A DNA stretch of 64,000 nt from Bog-532 sp963805255 (lineage in GTDB: Bacteria > Actinomycetota > Actinomycetes > Streptosporangiales > Streptosporangiaceae). Under the pieces are notes generated by a model. That model was given only the letters and a program-made list of their open reading frames with translations, searched no databases and was not told the DNA's origin. Shown here in pieces: positions 8,647 to 16,248 of the stretch. A program made the position numbers and the translations under genes. The stretch is taken from the NCBI GenBank assembly GCA_963805255.1, contig CAWDTK010000013.1, positions 186,001-250,000 on the forward strand. The letters run 5' to 3'. How positions within the stretch are numbered: the first letter of the stretch is position 1; each line of letters opens with the position of its first letter.

Positions 8647-10007
8647 TGCAGAACCTTCCGGGGAACCGGGGCCGCGGCCAGGCCCGCGACGAGCACTCCG
8701 GCGAGAGCGGTGTAGGCGTGCCGGGCCTGCGGCCGCAGCGCCGACACCCCGGCGGGCCCCGCGGGCCCCGCGCCCCCGGCGGCCAGCACGTCGTCCCACG
8801 GAATCCGGACGATCGCGCGGCAGCGCCCGCGCGCGACGGCTTCGGCCTGCTTGACGTCGCTCATGCTGGCCTTGCTCACTCCGTTGACCACCGTCACCGC
8901 GCGGGCCGCGAGCTCACCGTGGCCGTGGCTATTCAGCCATTCCTGAGTCATCGCCAGCGACCTCGGCGCCTCCGCACTGGCCGGCGCGACGAGCACGAGC
9001 TGATCGGCGATGCCCAGTACACGGCTGACCTCTGACGCGCCCGGGTCGAGCATCGTCACCAGGTAATGGCGGCCAGCCTGCGCCGCGAGCCGGGCGTAGC
9101 CTCGCGCGCCGGGCACCGGCGGGGACGCCGGATCCGCGTCGGAGGTGATGACGTCGAAGCTGGCCCCGGTGGGCGGGCCCGCTGGGCCCGCTGGACCGGG
9201 CGGCGCCGAGCCCTCCAGCAGCGCGGCCACGGTGAGTGCGGGGGCGGCCTGCGCCTGCCGGATGAGCCACCCGTGGCCGGGGCTCAGGTCGATGGCGGCG
9301 ACCGGGGCGCCGCGCAGGTCGGCCAGCAGCTGGCCCGTCATCAGCGCGGTCACGGTCTGGCCCGCACCGCTGGTGCAGCCGAGGAACACGATGCGGCGCG
9401 GGCCCGTGAGGGGAAGCCGCGCCCGGTCCCGGTCCAGCGTCTCCTGATCCCGCTTGCCGGGTCCCTGGCCGCCGGGGACCACCCGGACGCGGCGCTGCCA
9501 GCTGTCGATCCGGTCCGGCCCGCTCAGGGCGCGCTCGATCGACGGCGCGGGCGGGCTCGCATCCTGGCTCCTGGCCGGGGGGGCGCCGGTACCGGGCGAA
9601 GGCGCGGCCGTGGCGCTGGGCCGGCCCGTGGCAGTACCCGGCTCGCCCGCGCCGGCCGGGGGCAGCGCGCGCGGTGGCCTGACCCCGGTGGCCGCGCCAG
9701 CTCCGGGAGTCCCCGGGGCCCCGGGGACTCCCGGAGCAGACGGGGCGCCCGGAGCGCGGCGGCCGGGGCGGGAGGACGGCCGGCCCCAGAGCGGGACGGC
9801 CGCGGGCCCCTGCGGTCCCTGCGTCTCGTGGGCCACTTCGATGGGCGGCGGCGCGGCCGGCCGCTGGCCGGCCGGAGCAGGGCCGCCTGCAGCGGGTTCC
9901 TTCAGCACCTGGCCCGGGATGGCGGGCCGCCGGCCGGGGGGGATCGCACCGGACCCTGGCCGCTCCGCCACGGACCGCGCCCGGCCCACCGGGCTCGCCG
10001 GGCCCAC
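8643..10007 (-). CDS. MinD/ParA-like protein with degenerate P-loop
   Basis: The roughly 300 C-terminal residues have a MinD/ParA/SIMIBI fold. They include a P-loop-like GCTSGAGQT, an AAIDLSPGHG segment replacing the usual switch, and VTVVNGVSK and QLVLVAPAS strands. The P-loop lacks both the signature and the catalytic lysine (T and Q instead), so ATP hydrolysis is doubtful. The N-terminal region is Pro/Ala/Gly-rich. The frame is open to an ATG at 10178 and beyond, overlapping tcpE. Third-position G+C favours this frame only below about 10020, so I placed the start at GTG 10007, without a convincing ribosome-binding site. Its stop overlaps the VirB4 start. Its role is presumably positioning or scaffolding of the secretion complex. 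Confidence 0.7.
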   Translation of the reverse strand: MGPASPVGRARSVAERPGSGAIPPGRRPAIPGQVLKEPAAGGPAPAGQRPAAPPPIEVAHETQGPQGPAAVPLWGRPSSRPGRRAPGAPSAPGVPGAPGTPGAGAATGVRPPRALPPAGAGEPGTATGRPSATAAPSPGTGAPPARSQDASPPAPSIERALSGPDRIDSWQRRVRVVPGGQGPGKRDQETLDRDRARLPLTGPRRIVFLGCTSGAGQTVTALMTGQLLADLRGAPVAAIDLSPGHGWLIRQAQAAPALTVAALLEGSAPPGPAGPAGPPTGASFDVITSDADPASPPVPGARGYARLAAQAGRHYLVTMLDPGASEVSRVLGIADQLVLVAPASAEAPRSLAMTQEWLNSHGHGELAARAVTVVNGVSKASMSDVKQAEAVARGRCRAIVRIPWDDVLAAGGAGPAGPAGVSALRPQARHAYTALAGVLVAGLAAAPVPRKVLH

Positions 10008-10798
10008 CGGGCCCGCCCGGTCCGATCCGGTCCAGCCCGGGGCAGTCCGGCCAGCCCCGCTCCGGCCAGCCCCGGCCCGCGCCGTAGGCGCAGCACGTCG
10101 CGGTCCGGCCCGTCCGGAGCCGGCCCGGACCGGGACGGATAGTCCCCTCGCGCCCTCGCTGGCCCGCGCGGGAACCATCCCGGCGTGCGGCCACGCGGGC
10201 GGAACGGCGCGCGCGGGCGGAACGGCGCGCGCAGGCGGAACGGCGCGCGCAGGCTGTGCTGCCTGATCCGGCCGTCCCTGGCCCACCCGCCAGGTCCGCC
10301 GCGCCGGCCCGGCGCCCGGCCTGCCCGCCGGGCGGCTATGGTCGCGCCGGGCAGGGGCCCCGGCGGCCCCGGACTCGCGCGCCGGCCGGCCGGCGGCGCG
10401 GTCAGCACCCCGGCGTCCTCCGCGTAGGCCGGCGCACGGTGCCATACCCGGGCGTAGACCCGTATCTCATTTTTCTCAGACAATGACACGAGCCGGCACC
10501 ACGTGCGCGGTTCGCCAATGTAGCGGAGCTGAGAAACGAGCAGCTCGTGCAGCCGCTTATTTTCCAGCACGGGCCGCGTTGTGAGCCAAGTCAGAACGCC
10601 GGGCGGAAGAACATAGAGCCAGACCAGATTGTGATTGAAGGGCAGCCCGATAGCCGCGAGCACGCCAATGTAGGGAATCGTGATACCACAGAAAACAGCG
10701 ATCCAGCTAATGGGCAGCGGCATCGGCAAGCGGAAATCGTAAAGCTTGTAGAGGCGTTTCTCAATCCGCCAGATGTTCGTATATGTGGGGAGGTCCAC
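9902..10798 (-). CDS. tcpE: TcpE-family conjugation membrane protein
   Basis: The first 130 or so residues match the TcpE family: a short basic N-terminus (TNIWRIEKRLYKLYDF), two adjacent transmembrane helices (about 30-75) and a conserved cytoplasmic segment (GVLTWLTTRPVLENKRLHEL). TcpE is a small inner-membrane component of clostridial and ICE-type conjugation systems. The GTG at 10798 follows AAGGAG. After residue 130 the frame continues as an Arg/Pro/Gly-rich tail to 9902. Third-position G+C supports it down to about 10080, where it runs into the frame of the next gene. The tail includes an 18-bp triplicated repeat. The true C-terminus could be earlier if a base is missing. Confidence 0.8.
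   Translation of the reverse strand: MDLPTYTNIWRIEKRLYKLYDFRLPMPLPISWIAVFCGITIPYIGVLAAIGLPFNHNLVWLYVLPPGVLTWLTTRPVLENKRLHELLVSQLRYIGEPRTWCRLVSLSEKNEIRVYARVWHRAPAYAEDAGVLTAPPAGRRASPGPPGPLPGATIAARRAGRAPGRRGGPGGWARDGRIRQHSLRAPFRLRAPFRPRAPFRPRGRTPGWFPRGPARARGDYPSRSGPAPDGPDRDVLRLRRGPGLAGAGLAGLPRAGPDRTGRARWARRARWAGRGPWRSGQGPVRSPPAGGPPSRARC
10195..10248 (-). repeat. 18-bp tandem repeat in the tcpE tail
   Basis: Three copies of the 18-base unit GCGGGCGGAACGGCGCGC (plus strand) are followed by a partial copy. In the TcpE frame it encodes six-residue units like RAPFRP with G or C at every third position. In the overlapping MinD frame the third positions are often A or T. Confidence 0.85.
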
Positions 10799-10841
10799 GA
10801 AGTGCGCTCCTTCGGCCGTGACGGTTTCGCCGTTACGGTGG

Positions 10842-11102
10842 CTAGTGGACTCCGAGCGCGTTAGTGATTCCTGTGGCCAATGCCTGCACGATGCTGGGCG
10901 TGTAGAAAACGATCGCTATCAGCACGGCCAGCACAATGAACTGTACGAACCGGGTGATCTCGCGGGTGAAGAGGAAGAAGAGCGCGACGATCCCGACGAT
11001 GCCGAGGAACAGCGGTCCGAACAGCCCCTGGAGGTAGGTGACGAGCCCCTGGGTGCTGAGGGCAACCGGCGGCTCCGTGACCAGGATATGCTGCAACGAC
11101 AT
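10842..11102 (-). CDS. Small two-helix membrane protein, TcpD/pilin-like
   Basis: The product has 86 residues with two strongly hydrophobic helices (about 26-47 and 53-75) separated by a short charged loop (TREITRF). This is the layout of VirB2/TrbC-type pilins and of TcpD in Gram-positive systems. The ATG at 11102 follows a strong ribosome-binding site (GGGAGGAG). It sits 43 bases upstream of tcpE and downstream of the TcpC-like gene, where small TcpD-like proteins are expected. There is no obvious signal-peptidase site, so it is more likely a channel subunit than a processed pilin. The assignment is by size, topology and position only. Confidence 0.72.
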   Translation of the reverse strand: MSLQHILVTEPPVALSTQGLVTYLQGLFGPLFLGIVGIVALFFLFTREITRFVQFIVLAVLIAIVFYTPSIVQALATGITNALGVH

Positions 11103-11325
11103 AACTCCTCCCTTCCGGGATCATCAGGTACCCGCCAGGCGGCCGGCACCTGCCAGGCGGCCGGCGAGAGCCGCGCCCCGCCCACACTAAGGCACCCCGT
11201 TCCGGCCGGAGACGACGGCTTGCCCTCGCCCTCACCTTCCCCCAGCGAATACGTCGGGCGGCCCGGGTGTGGTTCACCACCCCGCGTCTCGCCTCGCCGG
11301 GCCACGGCGGGAACGCCGGCGTATC
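11103..11325. other. 223-bp spacer within the secretion cluster
   Basis: This non-coding gap lies between the TcpC-like and TcpD-like genes. It holds a directly repeated CCAGGCGGCCGGC (two copies 18 bases apart around 11134-11164) and the strong ribosome-binding site of the downstream gene. A secondary promoter here is possible, but I see no clear -35/-10 pair. Confidence 0.4.
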
Positions 11326-12333
11326 TCATGCGCCCCCCATCTGCTGACTCCCCAGGGTCGACGCCGCTATATCCTGCACGTACCATTTGCCGCCCTGGTC
11401 GATGACGGTCATGTCGTACGTCATCTCCAGCTTGGCGGAGCCGCTCCCGCTCACCCCGGACAGGTGCCAGACGACGGTGGCGGTGATGTTCCGGGTCGCG
11501 CCGCCCGCCGGCACATACAAATTGGAGATGCTCGTGTAGCTGAGCGCACCACCCAGGCCGGAAACCGTCGCGCCCGGCGCGAGGAACCGGTTCAGGGTGG
11601 CGCTGTCGCCGCTCGCATAGGCCTGGAAGAAGGCCGGCAGTTGCGTGTTCAGCGCGCCCTGCGCGGCGGGATCTGAGGCCGCGGCGGGCGGCGTGGGCGG
11701 GGCCGCCTGCGCCGGAGCGGCCAGCCAGGCGGGCTCCCCCGAAACCACCAGGCCGCCGTGCGCAGCGTAGATAGGAACACCCAGCTGCATCAGCTGGCCG
11801 TTCACGCTAGCCAGCAGGGTTACCACCGCGTGCGTGGCGTCCTGCACGCTGATCCCGGCGACCTGCTCCGATTGCAGCTGGAGGCTGCCCGAGCCGTCCC
11901 AGCCGAGCTGCGGGTCGGCGTTGGCGAGGGCGCTCGGCAGGTAAGCCGCCAGTTCCTGGGCGCGCTGGCTGGCGGTGGCCGTGCCGAAGTTCAGGTACAC
12001 CGCACCGAACTGCATCGCGTACGCCTCGGCGAGCGTCGCGGGGAACTGACCGTTCCCGCTGCCCGCCGTGCTGGTGCCGGACGAGCCGGAGCGCGGCGCC
12101 GGGGTCTCGTTGAAGATGATCGCCGTGACGCCCCGGTACCCGATGATGAGCAGAACGGCCCACAGCACGGCCCGGAGGGTCCAGACCAACCACCGGCCTC
12201 CTCCGCCAGTCCATGAGCGGGACTGGCGGAGCCGTCCGCTGCCCGGCTGTCCCGGTATGCCAGCATCCATTTCCGTGCCATCAGCGTACACAGCCGACCG
12301 CGCTGCGTCATCAACGCCCGAACCGCGAGCCAT
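11326..12333 (-). CDS. tcpC: TcpC-like conjugation/secretion protein (VirB8 functional homologue)
   Basis: This 335-residue protein has a charged N-terminus, one transmembrane helix (about residues 48-70) and two consecutive NTF2-like extracellular domains (about 90-205 and 225-330). The second ends MTVIDQGGKWYVQDI. This is the TcpC architecture from pCW3/Tn916-type conjugation systems, where the protein forms the extracellular scaffold and contacts the wall hydrolase. ATG 12333 is preceded by GGAGG at a short spacing of four bases; GTG at 12336 or 12348 is also possible. It is the first gene of the minus-strand cluster, so the promoter should lie in the 12334-12736 gap. Confidence 0.82.
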   Translation of the reverse strand: MARGSGVDDAARSAVYADGTEMDAGIPGQPGSGRLRQSRSWTGGGGRWLVWTLRAVLWAVLLIIGYRGVTAIIFNETPAPRSGSSGTSTAGSGNGQFPATLAEAYAMQFGAVYLNFGTATASQRAQELAAYLPSALANADPQLGWDGSGSLQLQSEQVAGISVQDATHAVVTLLASVNGQLMQLGVPIYAAHGGLVVSGEPAWLAAPAQAAPPTPPAAASDPAAQGALNTQLPAFFQAYASGDSATLNRFLAPGATVSGLGGALSYTSISNLYVPAGGATRNITATVVWHLSGVSGSGSAKLEMTYDMTVIDQGGKWYVQDIAASTLGSQQMGGA

Positions 12334-12736
12334 CACACCTCCGCCCACTCCGCGTTGGGCCCTTCATTCGGCTGACGCCACCCCGCCGACCTAACGTCCA
12401 TTGTGCGTCATACAAGCCCGGCACGGGAGGACGTTGTTGATGAGTCTTTGCCCGCACTTGAATTAGCCGATAAAGCCCGGGATGATCCACCGATGTACGG
12501 GAAAAACCGACACGCCCAAACGGTGACTCTGCGGCCGCACCTTAGCGGGTTGTTCCCAAATACCCTCCCGGGCAACCCGAGCGAGCCACTGACCTGCGCA
12601 AACAGTAGGAGATGGCCAGAACGGGCGGACATCATCCCGTCCTGGTGCGACCCCGGCGACGAGCCGCCGGACGGCTTTCACGAGCGCTTCCCGGTGGGCC
12701 GCCAGGCGCTTGGGGGAACAGCCAGAACGCCGCAGG
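12334..12736. other. 403-bp gap between the secretion cluster and ychF
   Basis: No gene is supportable here. Short open frames exist on both strands but show no family resemblance and no codon bias. G+C is lower than in the flanking genes. The promoter of the minus-strand secretion cluster probably lies here. I see no tRNA, integrase remnant or att-like repeat that would mark an element boundary. Confidence 0.4.
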
Positions 12737-13828
12737 CTAAACGTTGAAGCGGAACTCGGCCACGTCGCCGTCGCGCATCACGTAGCCCTTGCCCTCGATG
12801 CGGACCTTGCCCGCCGCGCGGGCCGCCGCGAGCGAGCCGGCCGCGATCAGGTCGCCGTACGAGACGATCTCGGCCTTGATGAAACCGCGCTGGAAGTCGG
12901 TGTGAATGACACCCGCCGCCTCCGGGGCGGTCGCGCCGGCCGGGATCGTCCAGGCACGGGTTTCCTTCGGGCCCGCGGTGAGGAAGGTGGACAGCCCGAG
13001 CGCGCGGAATCCGGCCCGGGCCAGCTGGGCCAGGCCCGGTTCACCGAGCCCGGCCTCGGCCAGCAGCTCCGCGGCCTCGTCCGCGGGCAGCTCGGCCAGG
13101 TCAGCCTCGGTCTTGGCGTCCAGCAAGATGCCCTCCGCGGGCGCGACCAGAGCGGACAGCCGTTCCCGCAGCGCCCGGTCGGCGAGCTCGTCGGTGTCGG
13201 CGTTGAAGACGTACAGGAAGGGCTTGGCCGTCAGCAGCTGGAACTCGCGCAGGTCGGCCAGGCCGATCCCGGCCGAGGCTGCGCCCGCGAACAGCGTCGT
13301 CCCGGTGTCCAGCAGTTTCTGCGCCCGGGCAGCGGCATCGGCCACGCGGGTCCGTTCGGCATCTTTCGCGAACTTCGTTTCCTTCGCCAGCCGTGCCGAG
13401 GCTTTCTCCAGGGTCTGCAGGTCGGCGAGGATCAGCTCGGTGACGACGGTCTCGATGTCGCGTTCGGGTGACACGTCGCCCTCGACGTGGCTGACGTCGG
13501 GATCAGTGAAAACCCTGACCACCTGGCAGATCGCGTCGGTCTCGCGGATATGGCCGAGGAACTGGTTGCCAAGGCCCTGTCCCTGCGCGGCTCCCCGGAC
13601 CAGCCCGGCGATATCGACGAACCGCACCGTGGCCGGGACGATCCGGGCCGAGTTATACAGCTTGGCCAGCTCAGCGAGCCGCGGATCGGGCACTCCGACG
13701 ATGCCGGCATTCGGCTCGATGGTGGCGAAAGGATAGTTGGACGCCAGAGCGCCCGCTCTGGTCAGCGCGTTGAACAGGGTTGACTTGCCCACATTGGGCA
13801 GCCCGGCGATCCCGATGGACAAACTCAC
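12737..13828 (-). CDS. ychF: Redox-regulated ATPase YchF (OLA1/Obg family)
   Basis: The 363-residue protein starts MSLSIGIAGLPNVGKST, with the G1 loop at about 9-17 and the G3 motif DIAGL near residue 71. A coiled insertion and a C-terminal TGS domain ending VMRDGDVAEFRF follow. YchF is a ribosome-associated P-loop ATPase involved in stress and redox responses. Length and domain order are normal. In Mycobacterium the same gene lies beside the ispH/xse cluster, as here. The ATG at 13828 faces the divergent rmuC gene, leaving a 143-bp shared promoter region. Confidence 0.95.
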   Translation of the reverse strand: MSLSIGIAGLPNVGKSTLFNALTRAGALASNYPFATIEPNAGIVGVPDPRLAELAKLYNSARIVPATVRFVDIAGLVRGAAQGQGLGNQFLGHIRETDAICQVVRVFTDPDVSHVEGDVSPERDIETVVTELILADLQTLEKASARLAKETKFAKDAERTRVADAAARAQKLLDTGTTLFAGAASAGIGLADLREFQLLTAKPFLYVFNADTDELADRALRERLSALVAPAEGILLDAKTEADLAELPADEAAELLAEAGLGEPGLAQLARAGFRALGLSTFLTAGPKETRAWTIPAGATAPEAAGVIHTDFQRGFIKAEIVSYGDLIAAGSLAAARAAGKVRIEGKGYVMRDGDVAEFRFNV

Positions 13829-13971
13829 GTGGCGAGTTTAGGTGCCCGGGCGCACCGCCGAACGCGCCTTCACCGAGACCCGCATCGCGGGGCCCGGCAT
13901 CCCGGGCCCCGCGCCGGGTGAACGGCGTGTCAGGGCCGCAATGTCATCATTGGCTGCCACTATTGCGACAC

Positions 13972-15405
13972 ATGAGCGCGATCATGCTGATTGCCGGGCT
14001 GGTACTCGGGATCGTCATCGGGGCTGTGATCGGGTACTTGTACGCTCGCGGCCGGATCGCGTCCGCCTCCGCTGACCTGACCGGCCAGGCCAGCGCCGCG
14101 GCCGAGCGGGCGCACGCCGCCGAGCAGCGCGCCACGATGATCGAGCGGGCCGAACGGGAACGGGCGGCAGAACGGGCGGCACTGATCGACGGCCAGCTGG
14201 CCCAGCGGTTCCAGAGCCTGTCCGCGGAGGCCCTGGACGCCAGCACGGCACGTTTCCTGGAGATCGCCGAGGGCCGCCTGCGCGCGGAAAACGTCAAGGC
14301 GGCCGGGGAACTGGAAAACCGCCGCGCCGCAGTCGAGCACCTCGTCGCCCCGCTGACTGACACCCTCACCCGGCTGGAAGCGCAGCTGCGTGAGTCCGAT
14401 TCGGCCCGCCGCGCCTCGCATGCTGCGCTGGCCGAGCAGGTCAACCTGACCAGGCACAGCGCGGAGCAGCTCCGCGACCAGACCCGGGCGCTCGTCACCG
14501 CGCTGCGCCGGCCGGAAGCGCGCGGGCGCTGGGGCGAGCTGCAACTGCGGCGCGTGGTCGAACTTGCCGGGATGGCCGCGCGCTGCGACTTCGAGGAGCA
14601 GGTCGCGGTGGCCGGGGACGGCGGCCCGCAGCGGCCCGACATGGTGGTGCGGCTGGCCGGCGGCAAGAACATCGTGGTCGACTCCAAGGTGTCGCTCGCC
14701 GCGTACCTGGAAGCGGTGGAGGCGGCCGATGAGCCGATCCGCGCGGCCCGGCTCGATGCGCACGCGCGGCACGTACGCGAGCACGTGGACCGGCTCGCCG
14801 CCAAGGCCTACTGGACGGCACTGCGCCCGACACCGGAGTTCGTCGTGCTCTTCATCCCGGGTGAGGCATTCCTGGCCCCGGCCCTGGAACGGGACCCGGG
14901 GCTGCTCGAGCACGCGATGATCCGCAAGGTCCACATCGCCACCCCGACCACACTGGTCACCATGCTGCGGACCGCGCAGTACGCCTGGCAGCAGGAGGCG
15001 CTGTCGGAGCACGCCCGCGCCGTGTTTGACCTCGGACACGAGCTGCACGCGCGGATCGCGGGACTGGGCCGGAACATGGATATGCTCGGCCGGACGCTGA
15101 CCAAGACGGTGACGGCCTACAACCAGACGGCCGGATCGCTGGAAAGCCGGGTGCTGGTCAGCGCGCGGCGGCTCAGTCAGCTGGGGGTCGTCGGCAGCGA
15201 GCTGCCGTCCCCCGCCCCGGTGGAGGAGACCGTGCGCGGGCTGTCCGTCCCCGAACTGGCCGAATCCGTCCCCGAACTGGCCGAATCCGTCCCCGGACTG
15301 GCCGATCCGGCCGCGCCGATTACCCCACCCGGATCGAAACCGGGCATAGAATCGCCCGAAATCGCCAGCCACGATCGGCTCATCGACGCATCACAATGGA
15401 CCTGA
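13972..15405 (+). CDS. rmuC: RmuC-family recombination-limiting nuclease-like protein
   Basis: The 477-residue product has an N-terminal membrane anchor (about 3-25). A long Ala/Glu/Arg-rich coiled coil (about 28-165) leads into the RmuC domain (about 170-400), with GRWGELQLRRVVELAGM, VDSKVSLAAYLEA and FIPGEAFLAPAL motifs. RmuC proteins are restriction-endonuclease-fold proteins that limit recombination at inverted repeats. I chose ATG 13972 because the hydrophobic anchor follows immediately; upstream in-frame sequence has poor coding character. The C-terminus carries a 21-bp duplicated unit. It is divergent from ychF and followed by a DUF6542 gene, a common actinobacterial arrangement. Confidence 0.9.
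   Translation: MSAIMLIAGLVLGIVIGAVIGYLYARGRIASASADLTGQASAAAERAHAAEQRATMIERAERERAAERAALIDGQLAQRFQSLSAEALDASTARFLEIAEGRLRAENVKAAGELENRRAAVEHLVAPLTDTLTRLEAQLRESDSARRASHAALAEQVNLTRHSAEQLRDQTRALVTALRRPEARGRWGELQLRRVVELAGMAARCDFEEQVAVAGDGGPQRPDMVVRLAGGKNIVVDSKVSLAAYLEAVEAADEPIRAARLDAHARHVREHVDRLAAKAYWTALRPTPEFVVLFIPGEAFLAPALERDPGLLEHAMIRKVHIATPTTLVTMLRTAQYAWQQEALSEHARAVFDLGHELHARIAGLGRNMDMLGRTLTKTVTAYNQTAGSLESRVLVSARRLSQLGVVGSELPSPAPVEETVRGLSVPELAESVPELAESVPGLADPAAPITPPGSKPGIESPEIASHDRLIDASQWT
15250..15309 (+). repeat. 21-bp direct repeat in the rmuC C-terminus
   Basis: Two exact copies of CCCGAACTGGCCGAATCCGTC (15250-15270, 15271-15291) and a degenerate third encode repeated PELAESV units at the protein tail. 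The unit length keeps the reading frame. Confidence 0.85.
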
Positions 15406-15428
15406 GACCCGCGATGCCAGTGGGTCTC
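15404..15428 (+). terminator. Possible terminator after rmuC
   Basis: A 7-bp inverted repeat (GAGACCC / GGGTCTC) with an 11-base loop starts at the rmuC stop codon. There is no T-run. It is plausible but weak. Confidence 0.4.
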
Positions 15429-15470
15429 CTGGGACCAGGCATCGCCACGACGGGAGGATGAAGCGCAGGC

Positions 15471-16121
15471 GTGCCCGAATACACGAGCCAAGGTTTGGCG
15501 CGGCCGCGAACCGGCCCGGCTGCCGCCAAGCGCGCCGCCGGCCGCCGTCGGCCCGCGGCGCGTGGCACGCCTCCCCGGCCGCGCCAGGGACGGCCGGATA
15601 ACGCCGGGAACCGGATGAGCCGGCCGGGCGACAGCACGCCCCCGGTGCGCCTGACCGGTCGCGGCGCGATCCTGGCCCTGCTGGTGCTGTCCTTCCTCGG
15701 GCTGATCGTGTCGGACTGGCTGGGCTGGGGGATACTCGCCAACGTGACCTTCGTCGCGGCCTGCACCGTAGCCGCCCGCTACGCGAAGCCCAGCGGCCTG
15801 CTCCCGGTCACCGTGTGCCCGCCGCTGGCGTTCTTCGTCGCCTGCGTGTGCGCCAGCCTGGCCACGTCCGCGGGCGGAACTTCGGCAGCCGAGGGCACGC
15901 TCGTCACGCTGGCCACTTCCGCGCCCTGGCTTTTCCTCGGCACGGCGGTGACCATCCTCATCGGGCTGCGCCGCGGTCTCCTCGACAACATCCGTGACCT
16001 GCGCCAGGCCCTGCAGGGCGACCCGGACGGGCCGTCGCCGGGCCGGGGCCGCCGCGCCGTCGGGAACGGCCCGGGGGGCCCGCAGGGCCGGGGCCCCGGC
16101 GGCCCGGCGGGGAGACGCTGA
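15471..16121 (+). CDS. DUF6542-domain membrane protein
   Basis: The 216-residue product has a basic, Pro/Arg-rich N-terminus (1-60), four predicted transmembrane helices (about 66-165) and a Gly/Arg/Pro-rich tail. The helical region corresponds to the actinobacterial DUF6542 domain. The function is unknown. I use GTG 15471; GGGAGG lies 13 bases upstream, which is rather far. An internal ATG at 15615 would start just before the membrane region and is a credible alternative. The gene follows rmuC and converges on ispH. Confidence 0.7.
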   Translation: MPEYTSQGLARPRTGPAAAKRAAGRRRPAARGTPPRPRQGRPDNAGNRMSRPGDSTPPVRLTGRGAILALLVLSFLGLIVSDWLGWGILANVTFVAACTVAARYAKPSGLLPVTVCPPLAFFVACVCASLATSAGGTSAAEGTLVTLATSAPWLFLGTAVTILIGLRRGLLDNIRDLRQALQGDPDGPSPGRGRRAVGNGPGGPQGRGPGGPAGRR

Positions 16122-16248
16122 ACCCGGGCCACGGCCGCAAGCACGTGCCGGGCACGGGCACGGGCGCGGCCCGGCACCCGGCCACGCGCACGGCCCCGGA
16201 CGCCCTGCTCGCTCACCACCGCCGGGGCGAACGGAGCTAGCAGGCGGC

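Noticed and set aside
1179..12333. Interpretation of the secretion cluster as a full integrative conjugative element
   Set aside because: No relaxase, coupling ATPase, integrase, excisionase, tRNA or flanking direct repeats are seen in the window.
12403..12747. Plus-strand 114-residue open frame between the secretion cluster and ychF
   Set aside because: No homology impression, poor codon bias, no ribosome-binding site, overlaps the ychF 3' end.
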